Origin: Microcoleus sp. bin48.metabat.b7b8b9.023
Lineage (GTDB): Bacteria; Cyanobacteriota; Cyanobacteriia; Cyanobacteriales; Microcoleaceae
Assembly: GCF_013299185.1 (NCBI RefSeq)
Contig: NZ_JAAFKG010000031.1
Location: 26,724 to 90,723, forward strand
Direction: 5' to 3'
DNA: 64,000 bases
This document shows positions 35,933 to 45,429 of this stretch, one piece after another. The notes beneath the pieces are model-generated. The model made no database searches. It saw only the letters and a list, made by a program, of their open reading frames with translations, and had not been told where the DNA came from. Positions within the stretch are counted from its first letter, which is position 1. Each line of letters opens with the position of its first letter. A program made the translations under genes and the position numbers.

Positions 35933-37237
35933 ATGGACGTTAGTAAAGAGAAAGCGCCAACTGCACAAGAGACGTTCATGCAGATGGCTCAAGCTGCTGG
36001 TTTGCGGGGCCGCATCCTCGTCACTATTGGCTTATTGATTTTAGTACGCCTGGGTGTTCACTTGCCAGTCCCCGGCATCGATCGCGCCGCCTTTGCCCAA
36101 AACGTCCAAAATAGCCCTTTAATTGGCTTTTTGGACTTGTTTTCAGGAGGCGGGCTGTCAGCTTTGGGGATTTTCGCGCTGGGGATTTTGCCCTACATTA
36201 ATGCTTCAATTATTGTGCAACTTCTAACTGCGGCTCTGCCAAGTTTAGAAGATATGCAGAAAAATGACGGCGAAGCAGGGCGGCGCAAGATTTCTCAAAT
36301 TACTCGCTACGTTTCTTTGGGCTGGGCTATTCTGCAAAGCATTGGCATTGCGATTTGGGTCAGCCCTTTTGCTCAATCTCCATCGCCTTTCTTCATACCA
36401 CAAACTGCTTTGGCTCTTACGGCCGGATCGATGTTTGTCATGTGGATATCGGAAGTGGTGACAGAGCGAGGCATCGGGAACGGAGCATCGCTGCTGATCT
36501 TTATCAACATTGTGTCGGTTTTGCCGCGCTCTTTGGGACAAACTTTTGAATTGGCTCAAAGTGGCGACACGCAAGTTGTAGGCCGCGTAATTGTTCTGCT
36601 GCTGGTCTTTTTGGTGACGATTGTCGGGATTGTTTTTGTTCAGGAAGGTACTCGCCGGATTCCGATTATTTCTGCCCGCCGCCAAGTCGGTCGCAAAGTT
36701 TATCGGGAGAGTCGCAGCTATCTACCCCTGCGCTTGAATCAAGGCGGAGTGATGCCGATTATTTTTGCATCTTCGGTGTTGATTGTGCCTTCTTTCCTCG
36801 CTCAGTCTCTCAATCAGCCGTTTTTGGTTCAAGTTGCTAATGTGTTGAGTCCGAACGGCCCTGCGCCTTGGGCTTACGCGCTATTTTATCTGACTTTGAT
36901 TCTGTTCTTCAGTTATTTCTACGCTTCGTTGATTGTCAACCCCGTAGATATGTCTCAGAACTTGAAGAAAATGGGCGCCAGCATTCCTGGGATTCGCCCC
37001 GGTCAGAAAACCAGCGATTATGTGGAGAAGGTTTTGAACCGTTTGACTTTCTTGGGAGCGATTTTTCTCGGTCTGGTGGCCATTGTACCAACGGCTGTAG
37101 AAAGCGCGATCGGCGTCCAAACTTTTAGAGGGTTTGGTGCAACTTCCCTACTAATTCTAGTGGGTGTGGCGATCGAAACTGCCAAGCAAATTCAAACTTA
37201 CGTCATCTCCCAGCGATATGAAGGAATGGTGAAGTAA
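35933..37237 (+). CDS. secY: Preprotein translocase subunit SecY
   Basis: A 434-residue integral membrane protein with ten hydrophobic spans. It forms the protein-conducting channel with SecE and SecG in the cytoplasmic and thylakoid membranes. Signatures include GGGLSALGIFALGILPYINASI near TM2 (given in part) and the basic cytosolic loop RRIPIISARRQVGRK. The adk start is only 5 nt downstream, so the two genes are translationally linked, the usual arrangement. Confidence 0.96.
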   Translation: MDVSKEKAPTAQETFMQMAQAAGLRGRILVTIGLLILVRLGVHLPVPGIDRAAFAQNVQNSPLIGFLDLFSGGGLSALGIFALGILPYINASIIVQLLTAALPSLEDMQKNDGEAGRRKISQITRYVSLGWAILQSIGIAIWVSPFAQSPSPFFIPQTALALTAGSMFVMWISEVVTERGIGNGASLLIFINIVSVLPRSLGQTFELAQSGDTQVVGRVIVLLLVFLVTIVGIVFVQEGTRRIPIISARRQVGRKVYRESRSYLPLRLNQGGVMPIIFASSVLIVPSFLAQSLNQPFLVQVANVLSPNGPAPWAYALFYLTLILFFSYFYASLIVNPVDMSQNLKKMGASIPGIRPGQKTSDYVEKVLNRLTFLGAIFLGLVAIVPTAVESAIGVQTFRGFGATSLLILVGVAIETAKQIQTYVISQRYEGMVK

Positions 37238-37242
37238 TCGCA

Positions 37243-37821
37243 ATGCAATTGATTTTTATGGGGCCTCCAGGGGCCGGCAAGGGAACTCAGGCTCAGCTTT
37301 TAGCCGCTCTCTGGAAAATACCCCACATTTCAACGGGTGACATCCTCCGCGCCTGCGTGGTTGCGAAAACTCCCTTGGGTGTAAAAGCTAAATCCTACAT
37401 GGATGCTGGTGAGTTGGTTCCCGACGAGTTATTGATGGATATCGTACAAGAACGCATGAATGAACCAGATGCTGGTGCAGGCTGGATTCTCGACGGCTTT
37501 CCCCGTACTGTGGCACAGGCAGCGTTTTTTGACAAACTGCTTTGTGATGTTGGTACTGGGGCTACCTCTGGTAAGGACTGCGCTCTGCGAGCTGTCAATT
37601 TGGATGTCCCTGATAATGTTTTGGTGACTCGCCTGCTGTCGCGGGGCCGCCAAGATGACAATGAGGAGACGATCCGCCGCCGGTTGCAAGTTTATCGCGA
37701 GCAAACTGAGCCTTTGATTGAGTTTTACAGATCCCGCGAACAGTTAGTTGCGGTTGATGGCGATCGCGACATGGAAGTAGTCACCGCAGAACTGCAACAA
37801 GCGCTCTCTGGCGACTGTTGA
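37243..37821 (+). CDS. adk: Adenylate kinase
   Basis: The 192-residue short-LID form. The P-loop GPPGAGKGTQ is at 7-16, the AMP-binding STGDILR near residue 30, and WILDGFPRT near 84. It interconverts AMP + ATP and 2 ADP. The short LID lacks the zinc-finger of long forms. It follows secY with a 5-nt gap. The next gene, infA, is 416 nt away. Confidence 0.95.
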   Translation: MQLIFMGPPGAGKGTQAQLLAALWKIPHISTGDILRACVVAKTPLGVKAKSYMDAGELVPDELLMDIVQERMNEPDAGAGWILDGFPRTVAQAAFFDKLLCDVGTGATSGKDCALRAVNLDVPDNVLVTRLLSRGRQDDNEETIRRRLQVYREQTEPLIEFYRSREQLVAVDGDRDMEVVTAELQQALSGDC

Positions 37822-38237
37822 ACCCTCGCAATACAGCTTGTTACTCACCAGCTTTTGCTAAGATCTGTTAACTAGGAGCTTTTTGTGCTATCAGGTTTTG
37901 TGAGGGTTGCGAGAAACAAAATTGAACTCGATTCTACTTGCCACAACTTTACTCAAGTAAAGCTCAAGCAAGCGGTTAATTGAGTCAAGCAGTCGATCGA
38001 GTTACCTGAATTATTGCCCCGTTCGCCTTCAACCCGCCCAAAACGGAGACAAGCCACCGACAATCGTCGTCGAGATCCCAAATTTTAGACCGAAGTTCCT
38101 GCTCCTTTGATGCATCTGTGGAGTAAATCTAAAATCTAAAATCTAAAATCGGCCCCTCCTTACTTGGTAAATAGGTTTTGAAGCAAACGCCGGGACACTC
38201 CTAGTTAATCAAATGTAGAGTTGAGGTAAATACCAAA
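37822..38237. other. 416-nt spacer between adk and infA
   Basis: The spacer is AT-rich with a short AAATCTA array (38127-38150). It may hold a second promoter for infA-rpmJ-rpsM. I recognised no gene, RNA or clear terminator. Confidence 0.6.
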
Positions 38238-38462
38238 TTGTCTAAGCAAGATTTAATTGAAATGGAAGGGACAGTGACGGAATCACTGCCGAATGCGATG
38301 TTTCGCGTTGACCTAGATAATGGGTTTAACGTGCTAGCTCACATTTCTGGCAAGATCCGCCGCAACTACATCAAAATTCTGCCTGGCGATCGCGTCAAAG
38401 TTGAATTAACTCCCTACGACTTGACCAAAGGCAGGATTACTTATCGCCTTCGGAAAAAATAG
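38238..38462 (+). CDS. infA: Translation initiation factor IF-1
   Basis: A 74-residue S1/OB-fold protein. [40 protein letters not shown] and [18 protein letters not shown] match IF-1. The only start that fits is TTG at 38238, which gives the family N-terminus (M)[14 protein letters not shown] start for infA is common in this group. Confidence 0.95.
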
Positions 38463-38824
38463 GCTTAGATAAAACTTTCTAAAAACTAATTCTAAGTTTA
38501 ATTAGAGAGAATTTGGTAAAAAGCTTCAAATTTATGCTATAATGCTACGTTTGTAGTGTTGCCGAGAAGGGCGTCAACAACCCAGCGGCGTACCGGGTTA
38601 AGTCATTGCTACGCCGTTTAAGTATCGATCGCCAACATTCTGGCGCACGCGAACTTTACCCAGCAATGGGAGTGGGTGCAAGCGAGCTCCTTCATAAAAC
38701 AACCCGCACTTTATACAATTTAATCGAGGAGAGGCCTACACCTTGCCCAGCCTCTCCTCCCACCGCTCTACGGGCCAGCGTGCCTGCTCTCCGGTAGAGC
38801 GGGGTTCTCCAGGCAGGAAGAAAG
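38463..38824 (+). promoter_or_regulatory. Structured 362-nt leader of rpmJ with two strong hairpins
   Basis: Stem GAGGAGAGGC (38726-38735) pairs perfectly with GCCTCTCCTC (38750-38759). Stem CCGCTCTAC (38763-38771) pairs with GTAGAGCGG (38794-38802). Both lie within 100 nt of the rpmJ start. No run of T follows, so they are not typical terminators. The rest has no gene. A role in feedback control of rpmJ-rpsM-rpsK is possible, as is an inserted repeat. Confidence 0.45.
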
Positions 38825-38938
38825 ATGAAAGTTCGAGCATCTGTCAAAAAAATTTGTGAGAAATGTCGCGTCATCCGCCGTCGCGGTCGAGTGATGGTGA
38901 TATGTACTAACCCGAAACACAAACAGCGCCAAGGTTAG
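38825..38938 (+). CDS. rpmJ: 50S ribosomal protein L36
   Basis: A 37-residue protein, [14 protein letters not shown] then [20 protein letters not shown]. The zinc ligands C-x2-C-x12-C-x4-H are complete, so this is the zinc-binding C+ form. It lies just after two large hairpins and 88 nt before rpsM. Confidence 0.95.
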   Translation: MKVRASVKKICEKCRVIRRRGRVMVICTNPKHKQRQG

Positions 38939-39026
38939 AAAACGGGAAAATTGGGCTGGGCAATGCACGCAGGTGCTGCCTAATTCAATATTGTAGCCAA
39001 ATAGGAAAACTAGGGAGACAAAAAGT

Positions 39027-39410
39027 GTGGCACGGATTGCCGGTGTAGACCTTCCACGCGATAAGCGCGTCGAAATAGGTCTGACATACATTTTCGGAAT
39101 AGGCCTGTCGCGGGCCAAAAAAATTATCGCTGCAACAGGCGTAAATCCTGACACTCGCGTCAAGGATTTAACAGAGGCCGACGTGACTACTCTACGGGCT
39201 CATGTAGAAAGCACCTACCAAATCGAAGGAGACCTCCGGCGCTGGGAGTCAATGAACATCAAGCGCCTGATGGATATCGGGACTTACCGCGGTCGGCGTC
39301 ACCGTTTGGGTCTGCCTGTGCGGGGTCAACGAACCCGTACCAACGCTAGAACCCGTCGTGGCGTCCGCCGTACAGTGGCGGGCAAGAAAAAAGCACCGTC
39401 CAAGAAATAA
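39027..39410 (+). CDS. rpsM: 30S ribosomal protein S13
   Basis: The 127-residue S13, GTG start at 39027 after [33 protein letters not shown] and [20 protein letters not shown] are the family blocks (each given in part). The basic C-terminal tail ends KKKAPSKK. It links the 30S head with S19 and contacts the P-site tRNA. Confidence 0.96.
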   Translation: MARIAGVDLPRDKRVEIGLTYIFGIGLSRAKKIIAATGVNPDTRVKDLTEADVTTLRAHVESTYQIEGDLRRWESMNIKRLMDIGTYRGRRHRLGLPVRGQRTRTNARTRRGVRRTVAGKKKAPSKK

Positions 39411-39497
39411 CAGCAGTTTGCAGGAAATTTATGTTCCTGCCGACTGTTTCCCCGGCTTTGGGGAGAGTAATTCAATGAAAACGATAAAGAGACTAAT

Positions 39498-39899
39498 ATG
39501 CCGCCACGACAACAAACAGGCAAGAAATCTGGTGCAAAAAAGCAGAAGCGTAACGTACCGAATGGGGTAGGCTACATCCAGTCTACCTTTAACAATACGA
39601 TTGTGACTATTACCGACCTAAATGGCGAAGTAATATCCTGGGCATCAGCAGGTTCCAGCGGTTTCAAAGGAGCTAAAAAGGGTACTCCCTTTGCAGCTCA
39701 AACAGCAGCAGAAAGTGCAGCTCGCAGAGCCAATGACCAGGGAATGCGCCAAATAGAAGTAATGGTAAGCGGGCCGGGAGCAGGTCGAGAAACTGCAATT
39801 CGGGCCTTGCAAGGAGCAGGACTGGAAATTACCCTAATTAGAGATGTTACCCCAATTCCTCACAACGGCTGTCGCCCTCCCAAGCGGCGTAGAGTCTAA
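39498..39899 (+). CDS. rpsK: 30S ribosomal protein S11
   Basis: The 133-residue S11. [19 protein letters not shown] and [19 protein letters not shown] are typical. It lies on the 30S platform near the mRNA E site. Confidence 0.96.
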   Translation: MPPRQQTGKKSGAKKQKRNVPNGVGYIQSTFNNTIVTITDLNGEVISWASAGSSGFKGAKKGTPFAAQTAAESAARRANDQGMRQIEVMVSGPGAGRETAIRALQGAGLEITLIRDVTPIPHNGCRPPKRRRV

Positions 39900-39901
39900 A
39901 A

Positions 39902-40060
39902 CGATTTGAGATTTTAGATTTTAGATTTTGGATATTGGCTAACTGCTTAAAGTCAAAAAATAATGGTTCTAACTGTTGCCCCGTCCATCCAAAATCCGAA
40001 ATCCGTTCAGGGGTATGCTCTGCAATCTAAAATCCAAAATCAAAAATCCAAAGTGGAAAA
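39902..40060. repeat. Heptamer arrays (TTTTAGA)n and (AAAATCC)n before rpoA
   Basis: The rpsK-rpoA spacer has TTTTAGA units (39911-39930) and AAAATCC/AAAATCA units (39988-40050). They are open in the rpoA frame and would give a false 37-residue extension. Confidence 0.7.
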
Positions 40061-40073
40061 GGGAGGTCACTCC

Positions 40074-41018
40074 GTGGCGCAGTTTCAAATTGAATGTATA
40101 GAGTCTAACACTGACAAAGACCGCAGTCAGTACGGAAAATTTGTTCTAGAACCGCTCGATCGCGGTCAGGGAACAACTGTTGGGAATGCGCTCCGGCGAG
40201 TTCTGCTGTCAAATTTGGAAGGAACAGCAGTAACTTCAGTCCGCATCGCGGGCGTCAATCACGAGTTTGCCACGATCGAAGGGGTACGTGAGGACGTTCT
40301 GGAAATTCTCCTGAACATGAAAGAGGTTGTTCTCAAAACTCATTCCCAGCAGCCACAAATCGGTAGGTTGCGGATTGAGGGGCCAGTCACAGTTACTGCC
40401 GATCGATTCGATTTGCCCTCTGAGGTGGAATTGATCGATAAATCGCAGTACATTGCGACTCTCTCACCGGGATCTGTTCTGGAAATGGAATTCAGAATAG
40501 AAAAAGGCATCGGATATCGAGCAGTAGACCGCAGTCGCGATGATGGGTCGGCTTTGGATTTTCTCCAAATTGACGCTATCTTTATGCCGATTCGCAGAGT
40601 CAACTACAGCGTGGAAGATGCTCGGCTCGGTGGCAGTTCTGAGAAAGACCGGCTGGTTATGGAAATCTGGACTGATGGCAGCGTGACTCCTCAAGAAGCT
40701 CTGAGTCAATCTGCACACATCCTGGTAGATTTATTTGCACCTCTCAAAGACATCACCCAAGATTCTCTCAAACCCGAGTATCCAGGTGAGGCCGATCCTA
40801 CGAGCCAAATTCCGATCGAAGAATTGCAGTTGTCAGTCCGGGCTTACAACTGTCTCAAGCGGGCTCAGATCAACTCAGTTGCAGACTTATTGGATTATAC
40901 CCAAGAAGACTTGCTCGAGATTAAGAACTTCGGGCAGAAGTCCGCAGAAGAAGTGATTGAAGCTTTACAAAAACGCTTGGGCATTACCTTGCCACAGGAA
41001 AAATCAGCTAAAAGTTAA
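40074..41018 (+). CDS. rpoA: RNA polymerase alpha subunit
   Basis: A 314-residue protein from the GTG at 40074, with a strong GGGAGG Shine-Dalgarno 7 nt upstream. The N-terminal dimerisation domain shows KFVLEPLDRGQGTTVGNALRRVLL (given in part). The C-terminal domain shows SVRAYNCLKRAQINSVADLL and EDLLEIKNFGQKSAEEVIEA, which bind UP elements and activators. Confidence 0.96.
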   Translation: MAQFQIECIESNTDKDRSQYGKFVLEPLDRGQGTTVGNALRRVLLSNLEGTAVTSVRIAGVNHEFATIEGVREDVLEILLNMKEVVLKTHSQQPQIGRLRIEGPVTVTADRFDLPSEVELIDKSQYIATLSPGSVLEMEFRIEKGIGYRAVDRSRDDGSALDFLQIDAIFMPIRRVNYSVEDARLGGSSEKDRLVMEIWTDGSVTPQEALSQSAHILVDLFAPLKDITQDSLKPEYPGEADPTSQIPIEELQLSVRAYNCLKRAQINSVADLLDYTQEDLLEIKNFGQKSAEEVIEALQKRLGITLPQEKSAKS

Positions 41019-41150
41019 TCAACGGGTAACGGGTAAAAAAGTTCTGCATTTTCAGTGCGTGAGTTCTTCAGAACCAAGAAGAATTCACCGCCCGAGCTCT
41101 CAGACTGTCTATCCCCGCGCCCAATTACCAATTACCAATTACCAACTGCT

Positions 41151-41501
41151 ATGCGTCACCGCTGTCGCGTCCCCCAACTAAACAAACCGGCTGACCAACG
41201 CCGCGCCATGTTGCGCTCGCTGACCACCGAATTAATCCGCCACGGTAAAATCACTACCACTCTCGCCCGCGCCAAAGCGCTGCGTCCAGAAGCGGACAGA
41301 ATGATTACCTTGGCCAAAGATGGCTCCTTGGCCGCTCGCCGGCAAGCTATGGGCTATATCTATGACAAACAGTTAGTACACGCCTTGTTTGAGGCTGCCC
41401 AAGAACGCTACGGCTCGCGCAACGGGGGCTACACCCGCGTAGTGCGAACTGTCCCCCGCCAAGGAGACAATTCCGAAATGGCGATCGTTGAACTGGTTTA
41501 A
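41151..41501 (+). CDS. rplQ: 50S ribosomal protein L17
   Basis: The 116-residue L17, starting [20 protein letters not shown] at 41151. The upstream frame reads only a CAATTAC heptamer array. Compared with the usual MRHR(N/C)xxxKLxRxxxHR the Lys/His pattern is modified to NKPADQRR, as in other cyanobacteria. truA follows after 29 nt. Confidence 0.95.
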   Translation: MRHRCRVPQLNKPADQRRAMLRSLTTELIRHGKITTTLARAKALRPEADRMITLAKDGSLAARRQAMGYIYDKQLVHALFEAAQERYGSRNGGYTRVVRTVPRQGDNSEMAIVELV

Positions 41502-41530
41502 TGCAATTTTGGGTTGGAGATTTTTGATTT

Positions 41531-42373
41531 ATGACTGACAATCCAAAATCCCCAATCGAAAATGCCCGATCGACACAACGCATTGCTTTGGTAATCCAAT
41601 ACCTCGGCACTGACTTTCACGGTTGGCAGCGACAGCCGAACCAGCGTACAGTACAAGAAGAAATTGAAACAACAATATCAAATGTGCTGGAACGCCCGGT
41701 AACGCTGTACGCGGCCGGGAGAACGGATGCGGGAGTTCACGCCGCTGCTCAAGTAGCCCATTTTGATGCTGATGGCCCAATTCCGGCTCACCGCTGGGCA
41801 AGCGTTCTCAACTCTCGACTGGCAAAAGATATTTTAATTCGAGCTTCGGCAAAGGTGGAACCTACCTGGCACGCTCGGTTCTCAGCCAGTTGGCGGCGCT
41901 ATCGCTACACCCTTTATACAGACCCGATTCCTAATCTGTTTGTGCGTCCTTATGCTTGGCACTGCTATCACGCACCTGTGGATGAATCCAAGATTCAGGC
42001 AGCTTTGACACCCCTAATCGGGCGGCATCACTTGGCTGCTTTCCACCGCGCGGGGTCTGCTCGCCCGCATTCTTGGGTGGACGTACAAGCGGCAGAGTGT
42101 CACCGTTCTGGGCCTCTTATCTATATTGAGGTTCAGGCGAGCGGGTTTCTGTACGGGATGATGCGCCTGCTGGTGGGGTTGCTGGTGCAGGTGGGTCAGG
42201 GGGAAAGGGCGATCGACAATTTCACTGATATCTGGGTCAACGAACGCCGAGAAATGGTAAAATACGCCGCTCCCGCTCAAGGTTTATGCCTGTTGCGGGT
42301 TGGCTATCAGGACTTTCCCTTTCCCACCGATGTTTGGTACGACACTCAGCCGAAATTAGTTATTGGTTATTAG
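41531..42373 (+). CDS. truA: tRNA pseudouridine(38-40) synthase
   Basis: A 280-residue enzyme making pseudouridine at positions 38, 39 and 40 of tRNA anticodon arms. The catalytic Asp is in YAAGRTDAGVHA (around residue 66). Other family blocks are LGTDFHGWQRQPN and GFLYGMMRLLVGLLVQVG. The natural C-terminus probably ended near WYDTQP. The final KLVIGY and the stop codon are read from the TTATTGG heptamer array that starts at 42357. Confidence 0.94.
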   Translation: MTDNPKSPIENARSTQRIALVIQYLGTDFHGWQRQPNQRTVQEEIETTISNVLERPVTLYAAGRTDAGVHAAAQVAHFDADGPIPAHRWASVLNSRLAKDILIRASAKVEPTWHARFSASWRRYRYTLYTDPIPNLFVRPYAWHCYHAPVDESKIQAALTPLIGRHHLAAFHRAGSARPHSWVDVQAAECHRSGPLIYIEVQASGFLYGMMRLLVGLLVQVGQGERAIDNFTDIWVNERREMVKYAAPAQGLCLLRVGYQDFPFPTDVWYDTQPKLVIGY

Positions 42374-42488
42374 TTATTAGTTATTAGTTATTGGTTATTA
42401 GTTATTGGCAACAACTAACAAATAACAACTAACAAATAACAAATAACAATTAACAAATAACAATTAACAAATAACAACTGACAACTAA
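42357..42488. repeat. Heptamer arrays (TTATTAG/TTATTGG)n and (AACAAAT)n
   Basis: The whole truA-rplM spacer is 7-nt repeat, entering from the last codons of truA. Its two halves are roughly complementary (TTATTGG/TTATTAG versus AACAAATAACAACT) and could form a long hairpin. Confidence 0.85.
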
Positions 42489-42490
42489 CA

Positions 42491-42946
42491 ATGAACAAAA
42501 CTTACGTCCCTACTAAAGACTCCCTAGAGCACAAGTGGTACGTGGTCGATGCCGCCGACCAGCGGCTGGGCCGTCTGGCAACTGAAGTTGCCATGTACCT
42601 CCGGGGTAAACACAAACCCACTTACACTCCTTCAATGGATACCGGCGATTTCGTAATTGTCATCAATGCTGACAAAATCGCTGTTACTGGCAAAAAACGC
42701 ACCCAAAAAATCTACCGCCGCCACTCTGGCAGACCGGGCGGCATGAAAACAGAAACTTTTGCCAAATTGCAAGCACGTTTGCCCGAAAGAATTGTCGAAG
42801 AAGCTATCCGAGGAATGCTGCCTCACACATCTCTGGGCAGACAACTGTTTACTAAGTTGAAAGTGTACGCTGGCCCTAACCACCCGCACGCAGCTCAACA
42901 ACCAGAAGAATTAATTGTTCACACCATTCCGGGAGGAAATGACTAA
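42491..42946 (+). CDS. rplM: 50S ribosomal protein L13
   Basis: The 151-residue L13. [25 protein letters not shown] (given in part) and [20 protein letters not shown] are family blocks. Its stop overlaps the rpsI start by one nt (TAATG). Confidence 0.96.
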   Translation: MNKTYVPTKDSLEHKWYVVDAADQRLGRLATEVAMYLRGKHKPTYTPSMDTGDFVIVINADKIAVTGKKRTQKIYRRHSGRPGGMKTETFAKLQARLPERIVEEAIRGMLPHTSLGRQLFTKLKVYAGPNHPHAAQQPEELIVHTIPGGND

Positions 42947-43356
42947 TGCAAGCAACAGATACCGGCCGCGCTGTGTACTGGGGTACAGGCCGCCGCAAGT
43001 GTTCCGTAGCGCGGGTACGTTTGGTTCCCGGCACAGGCGTACTGACTGTCAATGGTAAAGAGGGAGATTTGTACCTGCAATTCAACCCCACTTATTTGGC
43101 ACTCGCTAAGGCTCCTTTGGAAACTTTGGGTCTAGAAAATGAGTACGACATTTTGGTGAAAGTTGAAGGTGGCGGCCTGACAGGTCAAGCTGACTCGATT
43201 CGTTTGGGTGTCGCTAGAGCACTTTGTCAGTTAGACCCGGACAACCGGAAACCTCTGAAGATTGAGGGCTATTTGACTCGCGACCCGCGGGCTAAAGAAC
43301 GTAAAAAGTACGGTTTGCGGAAAGCTCGCAAGGCTCCTCAATACTCGAAACGTTAA
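42946..43356 (+). CDS. rpsI: 30S ribosomal protein S9
   Basis: The 136-residue S9. [18 protein letters not shown] near the start and the C-terminal [17 protein letters not shown], whose last Lys-Arg reaches the P-site tRNA. It is translationally coupled to rplM. Confidence 0.96.
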   Translation: MQATDTGRAVYWGTGRRKCSVARVRLVPGTGVLTVNGKEGDLYLQFNPTYLALAKAPLETLGLENEYDILVKVEGGGLTGQADSIRLGVARALCQLDPDNRKPLKIEGYLTRDPRAKERKKYGLRKARKAPQYSKR

Positions 43357-43687
43357 ACAGTTGACAGTTGACAGTTGACAGTTGACAGTTGAGGTTTTTA
43401 AGAGGGGGATTTAACTCTCCCCTAAGCCCTAGCCTAGTTTTCAACACAATTCGGCTTCCTGGAGTGGAGGTTTTAAACCCTAAATATTTGCCAAGAGAGG
43501 GAAGAGGAAAGAGGGAAGAGGGAAGAAAGAAAAATTTTCTAGATTCCATCCTCCTTTTTTCAAGGTGTTTTTCAGATTCCTGATTCTAGTTTTCAAAGCA
43601 GATATCGCAAAATTGCTGCTGTTGTTGGTACGCAAGTCCGATGACAGCTAAAATGGTTGTAAAGTCAAAAATTAGAGAGAAAAAAAA
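43357..43687. other. 331-nt spacer rpsI-rpmE with CAGTTGA array and dispersed repeat
   Basis: A CAGTTGA array at 43358-43394 is followed by GAGGTTTTTAAGAGGGGGATTTAA, given here as a name for the motif shared with 28917 and 60959. GAGGGAAGAG units follow (43496-43528). No gene is seen. Confidence 0.65.
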
Positions 43688-43996
43688 ATGGCGAAAGAAG
43701 GCATTCACCCTGAGTGGTATCCCGAAGCTCAGGTTTATTGCAACGGCGAACTTGTGATGACTGTTGGTTCCACTAGACCAAAGCTTCAAGTTGATGTCTG
43801 GTCGGGAAATCATCCTTTTTATACTGGCACTCAGAAGATTATTGATACTGAAGGTCGTGTGGAACGCTTTATGCGGAAATACGGCATGACGGAAGTAGAA
43901 ATGCCGAAGGCAGATGCTTCCTCTGGGCCGCTGAAAATGGAAGATCCGAAAGCAGATGCTGCTAAGGCTGCTGCTAAAGGCAAAAAGAAGAAGTAG
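43688..43996 (+). CDS. rpmE: 50S ribosomal protein L31
   Basis: A 102-residue L31. MAKEGIHPEWYPEAQVYCNG and VWSGNHPFYTGTQKIIDTEG match the family, with one Cys where zinc-binding forms have a C-x2-C, so it looks zinc-independent. Residues 78-102 are an Ala/Lys-rich tail (ending KGKKKK), longer than in most bacterial L31 proteins. Confidence 0.93.
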   Translation: MAKEGIHPEWYPEAQVYCNGELVMTVGSTRPKLQVDVWSGNHPFYTGTQKIIDTEGRVERFMRKYGMTEVEMPKADASSGPLKMEDPKADAAKAAAKGKKKK

Positions 43997-44315
43997 CCGG
44001 ATTGTCATTTGTCCGCAGTCGGTTGGAAGTAGTTTTTTTGTACTGGTAACTGACTGCTCTCGGATTTTGGATTTGAGATTTGAGATTGCTACGGCCCTTC
44101 CGCTGAGGAAAGATCGCGATTCTATCCCAACTTCTCTTCAATTCTAAAATCTAAAATCTAAAATCTATCCGCCCTCGGATTGCAGAGCTTAGACTGAAGA
44201 GTTGCTAGGGCTGGCAGTTGAGGAAAGATCGCGATTCTATCCCAACTTCTCTTCAATTCTAAAATCTAAAATCTAAAATCTAAAATCTAAAATCGATTGA
44301 CGGAGGACATTTGAC
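43997..44315. repeat. 115-bp tandem duplication upstream of prfA
   Basis: Units 44056-44170 and 44171-44285 align at offset 115. Identical blocks include TGAGGAAAGATCGCGATTCT followed by ATCCCAACTTCTC, each ending in an AAAATCT heptamer array. GC(T/C)CTCGGATT marks the start of each unit. The middle of the units has diverged. No gene is seen. Confidence 0.75.
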
Positions 44316-45413
44316 ATGGCTGAATCTTATTTGCTGGATAAATTGAAGTCGGTAGAGCAAACTTTTAATGAGTTAACTCGCCGCATGGCTGACCCGGATG
44401 TCGCTAGGGATAATTATGAGTTCCAACGGGTGGCAAAAGCTCGATCGTCCTTGGAAGAGGTGGTCGATACTTTTGCTATGTGGAAAACTACGACTGATGA
44501 TTTGGTAGGCGCGCGGCAGGTGCTTAAGGAAGCTGCGGGCGATCGCGAAATGCAGCAAATGGCTGCCCTGGAAGTTGAGGAACTTGAGTCAAAATTGGAG
44601 AATTTGGAAACCCGTTTGAAGGTTTTGCTGCTTCCCCGCGATCCGAACGATGATAAGAACATCATGTTGGAAATTCGGGCGGGTACTGGCGGAGATGAGG
44701 CTAGTATTTGGGCTGGAGATTTGCTGCGACTGTATTCGCGTTACGCTCAAACTCAAGGTTGGCAAGTGAAGTTGGTCAGCGAGTCGCTGGCGGAAATGGG
44801 CGGCTTTAAAGAGGTAATTCTGGAAGTTACAGGCGACAGCGTGTACAGCAAACTGAAGTTTGAGGCTGGGGTTCACCGGGTGCAGCGGGTGCCGGTGACT
44901 GAGGCTGGCGGCCGGGTGCATACTTCGACGGCGACGGTGGCTGTGATGCCGGAGGTTGATGATGTGGAGATTCACATCGATCCAAAGGATATTGAGATGA
45001 GTACGGCTCGATCGGGCGGGGCTGGCGGCCAAAACGTGAACAAGGTGGAAACTGCTGCGGATTTGTTTCACAAGCCGACTGGGATTCGGATTTTCTGTAC
45101 TGAGGAGCGCAGTCAGTTGCAGAATAAGGAGCGGGCGATGCAGATTTTGCGCGCGAAGCTCTATGACATTAAGTTGCGGGAGCAGCAGGATGAGGTGAAG
45201 TCGCGGCGTTTGGCTCAGGTTGGTACTGGTTCGCGATCGGAAAAAATTCGCACGTACAACTATAAGGATAATCGGGCTACCGACCACCGTTTGGGGGAGA
45301 ATTTTTCGCTCAATAGTGTTTTGGAAGGAGATATTGAGGAGATTATTCAGACTTGCATTTCTCAGGATCAGCAGGAACGTTTGGTCGAGTTGGCTGCTTC
45401 TACTTCTAATTGA
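44316..45413 (+). CDS. prfA: Peptide chain release factor 1
   Basis: A 365-residue class-I release factor. The codon-reading tripeptide is PVT (193-195), the RF1 type that reads UAA and UAG. The GGQ catalytic motif is at 237-239, within [19 protein letters not shown] precedes the ATG. Convergent with the next gene, only 16 nt apart. Confidence 0.96.
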   Translation: MAESYLLDKLKSVEQTFNELTRRMADPDVARDNYEFQRVAKARSSLEEVVDTFAMWKTTTDDLVGARQVLKEAAGDREMQQMAALEVEELESKLENLETRLKVLLLPRDPNDDKNIMLEIRAGTGGDEASIWAGDLLRLYSRYAQTQGWQVKLVSESLAEMGGFKEVILEVTGDSVYSKLKFEAGVHRVQRVPVTEAGGRVHTSTATVAVMPEVDDVEIHIDPKDIEMSTARSGGAGGQNVNKVETAADLFHKPTGIRIFCTEERSQLQNKERAMQILRAKLYDIKLREQQDEVKSRRLAQVGTGSRSEKIRTYNYKDNRATDHRLGENFSLNSVLEGDIEEIIQTCISQDQQERLVELAASTSN

Positions 45414-45429
45414 TTGGTTGATGGGGAAC

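Noticed and set aside
37822..38237. Missing map (methionine aminopeptidase) gene between adk and infA
   Set aside because: The spacer has no long frame with a peptidase motif. map is often absent from this position in cyanobacteria.
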